DNA from: Mastigocoleus testarum BC008
GTDB taxonomy: Bacteria > Cyanobacteriota > Cyanobacteriia > Cyanobacteriales > Nostocaceae
Assembly: GCF_001456025.1 (NCBI RefSeq)
Contig: NZ_LMTZ01000110.1
Span: 35,203 to 99,202 of the forward strand
Direction: 5' to 3'
DNA: 64,000 bases
Shown: in pieces, positions 26,827 through 36,000 of the stretch
Numbering within the stretch: the first letter of the stretch is position 1
Layout of the letters: each line of letters begins with the position of its first letter
Notes under the pieces: generated by a model
What the model saw: the letters and a program-made list of their open reading frames with translations, nothing else
What the model was told of the DNA's origin: nothing
Databases searched by the model: none
Translations under genes and position numbers: made by a program

Positions 26827-27984
26827 TTAATTCTTGCGCATTAGTATAAAATAACCAATAGATAAACCTAATAAATTGGGAAACCAAACTCCCCAAAATA
26901 TTGAAATCGCCTGTGAAACACTTAAAGTTGTACTCACAAATTGAGCACAGCAATAAACTACAATAACAATTGCTGCAACAGTAAAGCTGTTATATTTTGC
27001 TTTTCTTTTTGAGTTTATTCCCAAAGCTGAACCAAGCAGGGTAAATATCATACAAGAAACTGGTGCAGCATACCTTTGTTGAATACTAATTTCGATTTCA
27101 CGAACTTTTTTAGTATTTGCGGTATCTCTCACAAGTGCTAATCTGCGATATAGTTCAATAATATTCATCTCACGATGATCGCGATCGTCACTAGCATAAT
27201 CAAAAACTTTTCTGCCTAAATTCAAGGGTAATTGTTCGAATTTACGGGTACTAATATAATCACCCTCTGGATTCAATATATTCGAAACACCAGAAAATAA
27301 TTGCCATTTTTGTTGTTTTTTATCCCATTGTGCGGAACGAGCAAGTATTATTTGTCTGAGTTGTTTATTTTTAAATTTAAGTAAGGTAATTTCGAGCATT
27401 TTTTTCCCATCAAAACGCTCAGCGAAAAATAGTATTTTTAAATGTTTACGATTTTCTTCAGTTTCAAATTCCTGATAGATAATTTCCTTTTTGTTATATT
27501 TAGCTAGTTGAGTCCGATCTACATTTAATTCCCGCTCTAGATTTATCGCTGCTTCGTAATTTGCAGGAGGAACAATCACTTCCTGAATAGTAAACATAAA
27601 TATCATTGCAACACAGGCGATCGCCAATGAAGGAATGCTGAGACGATACAAGCTAATTCCAATACTTTGTAGAGCAATAATTTCATTTTTACTAGATAAC
27701 TTCTGATAAACAAGAAGATTAGAGATTAATAAAGTAAATGGTAGAACAATGCAAATAAAAGCCGGTAGTTTTAACCAATGAGTATATACTGCGATCGCAG
27801 TAGATAAATCTTCCTCAATTGCAAATTTGATTTCTTCAAAAGATATACCTACGACTTCTGCAACAATAGAGCAAATAACGACACTGAAAAAGAATTTTGG
27901 AATTAGCTCTTTAATAATGTATCGATCTAAAAGAGTAATCCTAAAATTAATTCTAAAAAACAAATCTACTAGTCTCTTTATCAT
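26827..27984 (-). CDS. LptF/LptG-type permease
   Basis: 385 residues with the YjgP/YjgQ layout: TM segments near 30-50, 65-85, 105-130, a large periplasmic domain (about 140-280), then three TM helices (about 300-380). Motifs include LLDRYIIKELIP at the start, LSSKNEIIALQSIGISLYRL in the first TM block, and the C-terminal FTLLGSALGIN. LptF/G pair with LptB to lift lipopolysaccharide to the outer membrane. This copy lies amid secreted peptides and beside a lipoprotein rather than next to lptB or other lpt genes, so it may be a second, specialised permease moving a lipid or lipoprotein. Whether the genome has another copy cannot be seen. Confidence 0.85.
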   Translation of the reverse strand: MIKRLVDLFFRINFRITLLDRYIIKELIPKFFFSVVICSIVAEVVGISFEEIKFAIEEDLSTAIAVYTHWLKLPAFICIVLPFTLLISNLLVYQKLSSKNEIIALQSIGISLYRLSIPSLAIACVAMIFMFTIQEVIVPPANYEAAINLERELNVDRTQLAKYNKKEIIYQEFETEENRKHLKILFFAERFDGKKMLEITLLKFKNKQLRQIILARSAQWDKKQQKWQLFSGVSNILNPEGDYISTRKFEQLPLNLGRKVFDYASDDRDHREMNIIELYRRLALVRDTANTKKVREIEISIQQRYAAPVSCMIFTLLGSALGINSKRKAKYNSFTVAAIVIVVYCCAQFVSTTLSVSQAISIFWGVWFPNLLGLSIGYFILMRKN

Positions 27985-28098
27985 AAAAAATTAACTTTGA
28001 GAAAGTAAAGTATATTTTTCTTTCTCAAAGCAATATTTAATTTTACGAATCAATTAAATTGTGAAAACATCAAAAATCAAGAATTGCTGTTGGGACAG

Positions 28099-28437
28099 TC
28101 AAGGGGAGAAAGGATTACTAGTAAATATAGTTGTACCACCAGAACCATTAGTAACAGTGAAAGTACCGTCAGGATTTTCAGTAAGGGTAGTATCACCGTT
28201 AGGATCTTCAAGAATAACAGGCTTACCATTAGAATCTGGTCCAATAAGAGCGCCATTCACTTGAAGAACGGCATCCCCATTAGCAGGTTGTACGGATGAG
28301 CCATCATTAGTTACAATTTGATTGCTACTACTGACTGTATTTGTACTGCGAGTAGTTCTTTTACTATTACTTGAAGTGCCACCGCTACAAGAAGCTAGGA
28401 TTATAGATATAAATACTACTACAAATATTTTCCTCAT
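28099..28437 (-). CDS. Small lipoprotein with strand-turn repeats
   Basis: 112 residues. The signal peptide ends in the lipobox ILASC (Cys17), so it is likely a lipoprotein; CGAGGGATATA precedes the ATG. The mature part is Ser/Thr/Asn/Gly-rich with phrases SSSNQIVTNDG, PNGDTTLTENPDGTFTVTNG and GSGGTTIFTSNP, resembling the ends of peptides 6-8. No known family was recognised. It might anchor or bind the exported peptides at the membrane (inference). Frames on the + strand across this gene are shadows. Confidence 0.7.
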   Translation of the reverse strand: MRKIFVVVFISIILASCSGGTSSNSKRTTRSTNTVSSSNQIVTNDGSSVQPANGDAVLQVNGALIGPDSNGKPVILEDPNGDTTLTENPDGTFTVTNGSGGTTIFTSNPFSP

Positions 28438-28708
28438 TATATCCCTCGAAACAATAGAATTGAGAATATCAAAACTTTCGCTCTATCAAAACTTTCGCCA
28501 TAGCACATGGTTATAGTAAATGACTATATAATTTTATGCCTTGCTAGCATTTAAAGCAAAATATATCATAGTACAAAAGCAGTAGAAAAAATAGGCATTA
28601 CATATTTGAAAAAATAATTAATCGCCAATGCCAAAAAATCATTTGCTCTGAGAAATGGATTCTTCTAAGATATGGTTGTGAAATTCTTTTTTGCGATCGA
28701 ACTTAAAT

Positions 28709-29386
28709 TTAAATTAATCCCTCTCTTACTGCTTTTGCTGCTGCTTGAACGCGATCGTCCACACTTAATTTATTAAGAATATTCCGCACATAAGATTTAA
28801 CTGTTCCCAAAGAAAGATATAGTTGCTTGGAAATTTCTGGGTTTGACATTCCTTCACTAATCATTTGTAGTACTTCTCGTTCGCGATCGCTCAATACAGG
28901 AACTGGAGAGTCACCGATAGCAGGTTTTGGTGAAGGAGTGACCGTTGATTTAAGCATAATAGCTACTTTGTAAGCAATTTGAGGGTCGAGGTAAGTTCCA
29001 CCACCTTGAATTAAGCGTATAACTGCTAGCAATTGAGGCCATTCAATAGTTTTGAGACAGTAACCATCTGCTCCAGCTGCAAGCATTGCAATTACTTGAC
29101 TGTCTTCACCAAAAGCACTTAGGGCTATAACCCGAGGAGGATTAGCCCCATTTTTAATTTCCTGGGTAGCTGTGATACCATCAACTACCGGCATATCGAT
29201 ATCCATCAGCACCACATCTGGGTTGATTTCATTGGTCAATTGAATGGCTTCTTGTCCATTTTTAGCTTCCCCAACAACCTCAAACTCTTTTTCTAAGCTA
29301 AATTGTCCTTTCAAACCCAGACGTATGAGATTATGATCCTCTGCAAGGAGAACGCGAATAGGTGAATTTTCTCTCACTTCAGACAT
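28709..29386 (-). CDS. NarL/FixJ-type response regulator
   Basis: 225 residues from the ATG at 29386 (MSEVRENSP); the frame is open 23 codons further but that part covers the kinase gene end. The receiver domain (about 8-128) has the acidic pair in LLAEDH, the phosphoacceptor Asp62 in VVLMDIDMP, and the KTIEW lysine. A LuxR-type HTH follows (about 158-220, LSDREREVLQMISEGMSNPE). Overlap with the kinase gene by 13 bp suggests translational coupling. Targets are unknown; the nearest downstream genes are the lipoprotein and permease. Confidence 0.9.
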   Translation of the reverse strand: MSEVRENSPIRVLLAEDHNLIRLGLKGQFSLEKEFEVVGEAKNGQEAIQLTNEINPDVVLMDIDMPVVDGITATQEIKNGANPPRVIALSAFGEDSQVIAMLAAGADGYCLKTIEWPQLLAVIRLIQGGGTYLDPQIAYKVAIMLKSTVTPSPKPAIGDSPVPVLSDREREVLQMISEGMSNPEISKQLYLSLGTVKSYVRNILNKLSVDDRVQAAAKAVREGLI

Positions 29387-30900
29387 GTTGTTTCTTCTTG
29401 TTTTTGTTTTAAATCCGACCTGGATCGCACTTCTTGTACTGGTAGAGTGAAACAAAACCTAGTTCCTTTACCAACCTTACTTTCGACCCGAATAGTTCCT
29501 TTATGAGCTTCTACGATTTGGCGACAGAGGTAAAGTCCTAAACCTGCTTTTCCTTTTCGACCTCGTCCCTGAACAAAACGATAAAATAATTTGTCTTTGT
29601 CGCGATCAGGTATTCCAGGACCTTCGTCATGAACGCAGACCTCAACTTGTTGGGAATTGATCGCTTTGACTTCAAGACATACTCTTTTACCCGGTTCGCT
29701 CACCTGCACTGCATTATCAAGTAAATTTTGTAATACTCGTCTGATTTCGACAATGTCGCCGTAAACTACTGGTAATGATGGTGGAATCTTTTGTAATAAC
29801 TGACACTTTTTTTTGGTTACAGCGTGATTTGAAGATATAACACGACCGAAAAGTTTTTCCCAATTTAATGGTTCTCGATTGAGAATTTGACTCAGTCCAG
29901 CTTCGTAACGGCTAATGTCCAATAGAGTTTCGAGAAGTTTAAGTAAATCGTTATTAGCCAGGCGGTATTCTTTTAATAACTCTTTTAAGGTGTCGTTGAC
30001 GGGACCAAATGCACCTCCCAATATTGCATCTAGCGTACTGCGATTTGCTAAGAGCGGAGTGCGTAAATCGTGAGATAATGTGCCGATTAAATCTTCTAAA
30101 TGTTGGTTGCGTTGTTGAATGCGTTCCTGACGAGTACCAATATCTCGAGCCATAGCATTGAGTACTTCAGTCAGTCTACCGATTTCGTCGGGAGATAAAT
30201 AGTTGAATTGAGTATCTAATTTTCCTGCTCCCCAGGATTGACCGACCTCGGTTAACTGCTTTAAAGGAAATTCAATTCTTCGGCGCATTAGTAAGATATT
30301 TATTCCAACTCCTGCTAGAACCACAATGATATTAAATCCCCTTAAACCCATATCGATTTGATTTAGTAGATTCAACTTTTGCTGATGTTGTGTCAAAAGC
30401 TTTTTTTCATAGTCGAGTATACTCCTAACAGAGACTCTTAAGGGTTCCACAGAGTCTTGTTTAACTAAATCATTCAAATTTAAAGAACCATCGAAGACTT
30501 TTTGAGTTAATTGAACTTTCCAACGAGCGTAAAAGGTTCTAATTTCATCTATTTGTTTAATCTGGAAGGAATCTTCTTGCACTAACTCTGACAAACTAGC
30601 TATGCTATTGCGAAACTTATCTTCTCCTCTGCGATAACTTTTTAAACTGGAATCATCACGATTCATGACGTAATCTCTTAAGGCAATCTTCTCTTCTAAA
30701 ATTGCTCCTAGTAGATGTTCTCCTTCACGTTTTATTTCTTGACGGCGATTGACTAAATTGACATTTTGTTGTTCGGAAGCTTCTACCATAAAACTTACAG
30801 CTTCCTGTCCTAGTAATAGGACTGTTAATATTGCAAGACTGGTGTAGAGTGGCGCAAATAAGTGAGTTTTAAGGAAAGGCAGCTTAAAAGAAGGTAACAT
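29374..30900 (-). CDS. Sensor histidine kinase with HAMP domain
   Basis: 508 residues: TM near 16-36, an extracytoplasmic helical (CHASE3-like) sensor of about 150 residues, TM at about 188-206, HAMP (about 208-262), HisKA with His277 in GTLSHDLRTPL, and an HATPase domain with the N box LQNLLDNAVQ, DEGPGIPD, and GKAGLGLYLC. It phosphorylates the response regulator encoded immediately downstream. The signal is unknown; the sensor has no recognisable binding motif. The final codons overlap the regulator gene. Confidence 0.92.
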   Translation of the reverse strand: MLPSFKLPFLKTHLFAPLYTSLAILTVLLLGQEAVSFMVEASEQQNVNLVNRRQEIKREGEHLLGAILEEKIALRDYVMNRDDSSLKSYRRGEDKFRNSIASLSELVQEDSFQIKQIDEIRTFYARWKVQLTQKVFDGSLNLNDLVKQDSVEPLRVSVRSILDYEKKLLTQHQQKLNLLNQIDMGLRGFNIIVVLAGVGINILLMRRRIEFPLKQLTEVGQSWGAGKLDTQFNYLSPDEIGRLTEVLNAMARDIGTRQERIQQRNQHLEDLIGTLSHDLRTPLLANRSTLDAILGGAFGPVNDTLKELLKEYRLANNDLLKLLETLLDISRYEAGLSQILNREPLNWEKLFGRVISSNHAVTKKKCQLLQKIPPSLPVVYGDIVEIRRVLQNLLDNAVQVSEPGKRVCLEVKAINSQQVEVCVHDEGPGIPDRDKDKLFYRFVQGRGRKGKAGLGLYLCRQIVEAHKGTIRVESKVGKGTRFCFTLPVQEVRSRSDLKQKQEETTCLK

Positions 30901-31138
30901 GATTGCTGACTAAGATAATAAAAATCATAAAGATACTTGGATATATTTAATATCTTCCCAAGAAAAGGGAACTAAAATACCAAATTGGTGCAAATTAAAA
31001 ATATTTAAAAAACCAGATTGGAGCTGATTATTGATAAAGCTACATTATTGGCGAATGCTAAAAAAATATACTTAAGAAGTATATTTAACAGATAAATTCA
31101 AACTTTTTGCTTAAGTATGAGATAATTTCAAGCCCCGT

Positions 31139-32515
31139 TCATTTTTTAGAGCTAGAAGCTTTATTTTCTCTCCACACAGTTAACCACCAACCCAATAAAA
31201 GACAAACTCCAGTAGCTAGTACGCTCCAAAACAAGGAAGATACAATGGGATGAACTGGATATTTAAAATTAATTGTTGGTGCAAAGGGTTTATCGATATG
31301 TTGGGTGATGATTCCTGAAGCGATCGCACCACCACCCAAACCGATACCAACTATTTGTACTGTTTTTTCTAAGGAACGGTCGCGTCTAGTTTGTTCGATT
31401 TCAACAATTCCGCGAATAGATTCGATCAGTTGCTCAAATAGATTTTGACCGGAAGTCAGATAAGCTAGGTCTGTATTAATTTGTTCAATAAAGGTATCTT
31501 CAGCTAGCTCCACAAAGTTAGATAAAAAATCTAAATCATCTTCGAGCCAAATTTGTTTCATTTTGCCTAGATATAATTTATAGTTTTTAACATTAGTTTT
31601 AATGGTATTTTTATGTAACTCTAAATCCCTGAGGTAGCGAGCATAATTAAAAGATGTTTTTGGTATTTCATCTAACCATTGCTCAAATTCTTTTAACTTT
31701 TCAGCTATAGGTTTACTTTTTACTAGATTAAATTTATTTACTCTCTCTTCCAACTTGCTATAAAATGTTATTGCTTGTTGATAACACCACCTAGCTTGTG
31801 AATGGGCGTACATAATTTTACTACGGCAGTTCAAAATATCAATTAAAGGATAATAATATTCCCCAGCTTCTTCTAAGTCTGTAGTTTGTGGGTTTATGTT
31901 TAACCAAATTAAAATATGGCACTGTTCTCTAGGATTAACAGCATTATTGTTATATTCAAATATAGGGCTATTTAATAATTTTCCCTGTTCCTGACATGAA
32001 AGTTCTAATTGCTTGAATTTATCTTCAGATATTAAAGCTTTTACACAAGTATCAGCATACCTGTAATAGTTATCAATTATTCCTACAGGTTGAGCAAAAA
32101 AGACTAAAGTTTGCCCTAAGGAAGCATCAATATTAGTTGGAAGTAAACAGTTATTTTGATTTAATATTTTTAAATTATTAGTTTCTACTTCTGGATGTTT
32201 ACAGCGGAAAGTTAAATCTAGAGCGTAAGTATCGTGAATTTCTAAACGGTTAACTTCTCCACTTAAATGAAGATTATTTTCATGTTTAATCGCTGTAAAA
32301 GTTATAATATCTTCATCTGATATTTTCCCCTTATTATCTAGTGGTAAATTCTCCAGTTTAGGAATTCCCAAAATTTTACCTATTTCTTGACATTTTCGCC
32401 ACAGATGAGCAGCATTTTCGAGTGAATTTTTGTGACCTTGGGCTAGGTTATGGCGTAGATGAAAGGCGTAAAGTGTGAGTTTGGGATAAGCAACCTTTAC
32501 TTTTGGATAATCCAT
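31139..32515 (-). CDS. Two-TM CorA-shaped membrane protein, unknown
   Basis: 458 residues. The first 380 form a soluble, mostly helical domain with long charged helices, followed by two C-terminal TM segments (about 388-408 and 426-448) joined by a short loop with Pro/Phe/Tyr (FAPTINFKYPV) and a positive tail. This order is that of CorA-type channels, but the GMN signature is absent and no sequence family is recognised. It is the last gene of a block with a 118-aa protein and two TPR-CHAT proteins, on the same strand with about 165 bp spacing, so it may be the membrane effector of that block (inference). Confidence 0.6.
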   Translation of the reverse strand: MDYPKVKVAYPKLTLYAFHLRHNLAQGHKNSLENAAHLWRKCQEIGKILGIPKLENLPLDNKGKISDEDIITFTAIKHENNLHLSGEVNRLEIHDTYALDLTFRCKHPEVETNNLKILNQNNCLLPTNIDASLGQTLVFFAQPVGIIDNYYRYADTCVKALISEDKFKQLELSCQEQGKLLNSPIFEYNNNAVNPREQCHILIWLNINPQTTDLEEAGEYYYPLIDILNCRSKIMYAHSQARWCYQQAITFYSKLEERVNKFNLVKSKPIAEKLKEFEQWLDEIPKTSFNYARYLRDLELHKNTIKTNVKNYKLYLGKMKQIWLEDDLDFLSNFVELAEDTFIEQINTDLAYLTSGQNLFEQLIESIRGIVEIEQTRRDRSLEKTVQIVGIGLGGGAIASGIITQHIDKPFAPTINFKYPVHPIVSSLFWSVLATGVCLLLGWWLTVWRENKASSSKK

Positions 32516-32540
32516 TATTTTGTGATTATAAGTCGTATAT

Positions 32541-32650
32541 AATAACCGCCTTGGACTTACAGTCCAAGTCTAATAGCAGAAGTCCATTTAAATGGACTAA
32601 GGTTTTTCTAGTCTTATTTATAAGACTTATGCTATTAGTCTGCGGTTTGC
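32541..32650. repeat. Structured multi-hairpin element
   Basis: Three nested palindromes: TTGGACT/AGTCCAA (32551-32567), the perfect AGTCCATTTAAATGGACT (32581-32598) and AGTCTTA/TAAGACT (32610-32626), framed by CTAATAGCA (32570-32578) and TGCTATTAG (32630-32638) and by AACCGC/GCGGTT outer arms. The whole could fold into a clover-like RNA or DNA structure. It lies between the 118-aa and 458-aa genes. Confidence 0.6.
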
Positions 32651-32679
32651 AACTGCAGGTGAACTATCGAATTTGCAAA

Positions 32680-33036
32680 TCAAATTTTACCGTTATTTTT
32701 CTTCTCATCCACTTCAGTCGCTGAACTTTGTTGAATTGCGTTAAGTAAAGTTCTTTTATCCAGTTGATATTTAGGAATCTTAGAATTAACTTTAGTGCTT
32801 CCCGGTCCTCTTGAAGTGACTTCATTTGTAGTAATTTCCTCAAGGTCTGCTAAAGCATCATCAATGCGTGGATGTTCTGCACACCAATCTGAAATTGCAT
32901 TAGAAAGGGATTTCATATCATCAGATTGAGAATTTATTAATTGGAATGTTTCAGCTTTTTCTTTTTTCGAAAATAAGTTCGGCTGATTTTTTAGTAAAAA
33001 AATAAAATTGTTAATATTTAATTCATAATCAGACAT
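32680..33036 (-). CDS. 118-aa helical protein, unknown, tied to TPR-CHAT gene
   Basis: From the ATG at 33036 with AGGAGG 12 bp upstream; the site lies just past the stop codon of the TPR-CHAT gene, so translation is probably coupled. Residues 1-70 are predicted helical and acidic (DDMKSLSNAISDWCAEHPRI is the most distinctive segment), then a linker with Gly, Pro, Ser and one Arg (TSRGPGSTK), then a short basic and acidic end. No known family was recognised. It may be a regulator or substrate of the protease (inference). Confidence 0.7.
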   Translation of the reverse strand: MSDYELNINNFIFLLKNQPNLFSKKEKAETFQLINSQSDDMKSLSNAISDWCAEHPRIDDALADLEEITTNEVTSRGPGSTKVNSKIPKYQLDKRTLLNAIQQSSATEVDEKKNNGKI

Positions 33037-33052
33037 TATATTAATTATCCTC

Positions 33053-36000
33053 CTATTTTCCAATTGCGGTAAATGCAGCCCAATGAAAAGGTGAATTAAA
33101 CGGTTTTTCTAAATCTATTTTTCTAAGCTGACGGCGTATTTTTCCTTTCTTTGTAGTATCTAAAGGTAAATTACTCGCCCATTCCTGTAAATCCTCATGA
33201 GTTGCATTTCTCAGCCAAGCTTGAGCTTTATTCAAGGCGACAGGTACAGAGATATCTTCTAAGTTTTTTAGATTTTGAATAAATTTAATCATTAAAAAAG
33301 ATGTTGATAAATCGCTTACTGTCCATAAACTACTTACTACACTTGAGCTACCAGCATATAGAAAACCACTAGGTAAACCGATGTATTCATCACTGGTATT
33401 CTGGAAATCAATTAAGCCAGTTTCACAAGCAGAAAGGACGACAAGGCGACACTGATTCAGGTTGAAATCTTGTTCAAATAAATTACCTAAAGTCAGACAT
33501 TTACTTAAATCTAATTTACTATCTTCATAGCCTCCTGCTAATAGCAAACAAGAATTTTCAGGTGAAATGAAGTTAAATGTAACGTGACAGGAAAAGTGGA
33601 GATAATTCGCTTCTTGAAGTTGAGAGGAAGCTTGAGATAAAGCAGTTTGAGTTGCTTGCTTTTTTTGTAAAACTTCTTTTTCACTAAACAGGGATGAAAT
33701 AGTTTCTACTTCTAAATCGGTATAGAGTAAATCTTCTGTAGGGTTTTGAACAGCGAATAAGGATTTAAAATTAGGGCGTTGTCTTAAATTTATTTGTTGC
33801 AGTAGTTGACAACTGGGTGCATAACTTACACCATCTGAGAAGCGGTCGCATAAGAAACCACCGTTAGCTAAAGGTAGTGCATGAAGTGGGAAGAGATGTA
33901 GGTAGTTATGGGGAATGAGGATAAGACGAGAATAATTTTCTGATATTAGCTTGAGGATATCTTCTATATGTAAAATTTGAGCAAGATAATTGAGGCGAGA
34001 ATCGAGAGTATTTATCCACTCGGTTTTGTTTTGATAATATCCTGATAGATACTTATTCACCCAGTCTATTAAAGTTTGCAATTCATTAGTGGATAAAGAT
34101 AGTTGCAACTTTTGAAGATTATTACAGCTAATAACAAAAGTTTCCAAGCTTGTACCGGTAATGTACCACTCAATAACGGCTGTATTTCTATCTAAAGTTG
34201 CTTGAAATTCATTGAAACTGAAATTCGAACCAACAGGTAAAGACTTATCCTGTAAGCTCTTCCTTTGTTGTCGTAATTCCTGCAGATGTTGGGCTAAAGC
34301 CGTAAAATTTTTAGCTGTACCATTTTGGATTCTATCTTGTCCCTTGGCTATTTCATCTCTGAGTCGATCTAATTGAATAACAACTTCTAGGGAAAAAATG
34401 GTTTTAGAATCGCGTTCGAGGATAAGTTCAACTAGGTTACGGGTTTTGCTACGTTCAATATATTCAATTGCTTGGGTATCTTCTCCTAACTCCAAACATA
34501 CTTCCACCATGCGACGATAAAGTTTATTCCATTTCTCGGCTTGCTTCCGTTTGCTTTCTTCACCAGAAATAATTTCACCTCGCAATAACTCTACGATCGC
34601 AATAGCTGATTCACAGGTATTGTAAGCAAAAGTAAACCTACCTGCATCTTGGTAAACTATACCCAGGTTTTCTAAAGTTTCTGCATGCTTTTGAGGGAAA
34701 GCTTCACGGGTGTAGACTTGTAAAGCACGATTGTAGTAATCAATAGCTTTTTCAATGTTTTCGGCTTTATCTCCTATTATCCTCTCCCAGTAAGCACTGC
34801 CTAAATTAGATTGGATCAAAGCCCAATCTTGGGGAAAAGCTTCCTGGGTAATAACTAACAAAGCACGATCACACGAATCAATTATTTTTTCAATGCTTTC
34901 GGCTTTCTCTCCTACTATTCTCTTACCATAAGCAACACCTAAATTATTTTGGGTTAAAGCCCAATTGTGGGGGAAAGCTTCACGGGTGTAAACTTGCAAT
35001 GCATGATTGCACGAATCAATGGCTTTTTCAATGTTTTGTGCTTTATCTCCTATTATTCTTTCCCTATAAGCAGCACCTAAATTATTTTGGGTTAAAGCCC
35101 ATTGTTGGGGAAAAGCTTTCTGGGTGTGGACTTGCAATGCACGATTGTAGGAATCAATGGCTTTTTCAATGTTTTGTGCTTTATTTCCTACTATTCTCTC
35201 GTTGTAAGCAGCACCTAAATTATTTTGGGTAGTCGCCCAATTGTGGGGAAAAGCTTCCTGAGTATAGACTTGCAATGCAAGATTACACGAATCAATTGCT
35301 TTTTCAATGTTTTGTGCTTTATCTCCTATTATTCTTTCCCTATAAGCATTACCTAAAGTAATTTGGGTAATCGCCCAATCTTGGGGAAAAGCTTCGCAGG
35401 TTATAACTAGCAAAACACGATTGGACAAATCAATTACTTTTTCAATGTTTTCGGCTTTATCTCCTGCTATTCTATGTCTGTAAGCAACGGCTAAGTTATT
35501 TTGAGTCCGAGCCCAATCGTGGGGGAAAGCTTCTTGGGTGTAAATTTGCAAAGCAGCATTGTAGTAATCAATGGCTTTTTCAATGTTTTGTGCTTTATCT
35601 GCTAATATTCTGCCCCAGTAAGCAGTACCTAAATTATGTTGGGTCATCGCCCATTTTTGGGGAGAAACTTCACGGGTTATAACTAGCAAAGCAGCATTGT
35701 AGGAATCAATTGCTTTTTCAATATTTTGTGCTTTATCCCCTACTATTCTGTTATCGTATGCAGTACCTAAATTATTTTGGGTAGTCGCCCAATCTTGGGG
35801 AAAAGCTTCTTGAGTGTAGACTTGCAATGCACGATTGTAGCAATCAATGGCTTGTTCAATGTTTTCGGCGAAATCTCCTACTATTCTGTTACTATAAGCA
35901 GCACCTAAATTATTGTGGGTCCTAGCCCATTGTTGGAGGAAAGCTTGTTGGGTGTAGACTTGCAATGCACGATTGTAGGAATCAATGGCTTTTTCTATAT

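Noticed and set aside
28061..28516. + strand frames over the lipoprotein gene
   Set aside because: Shadows of the - strand gene, which has a lipobox signal peptide and a ribosome site.
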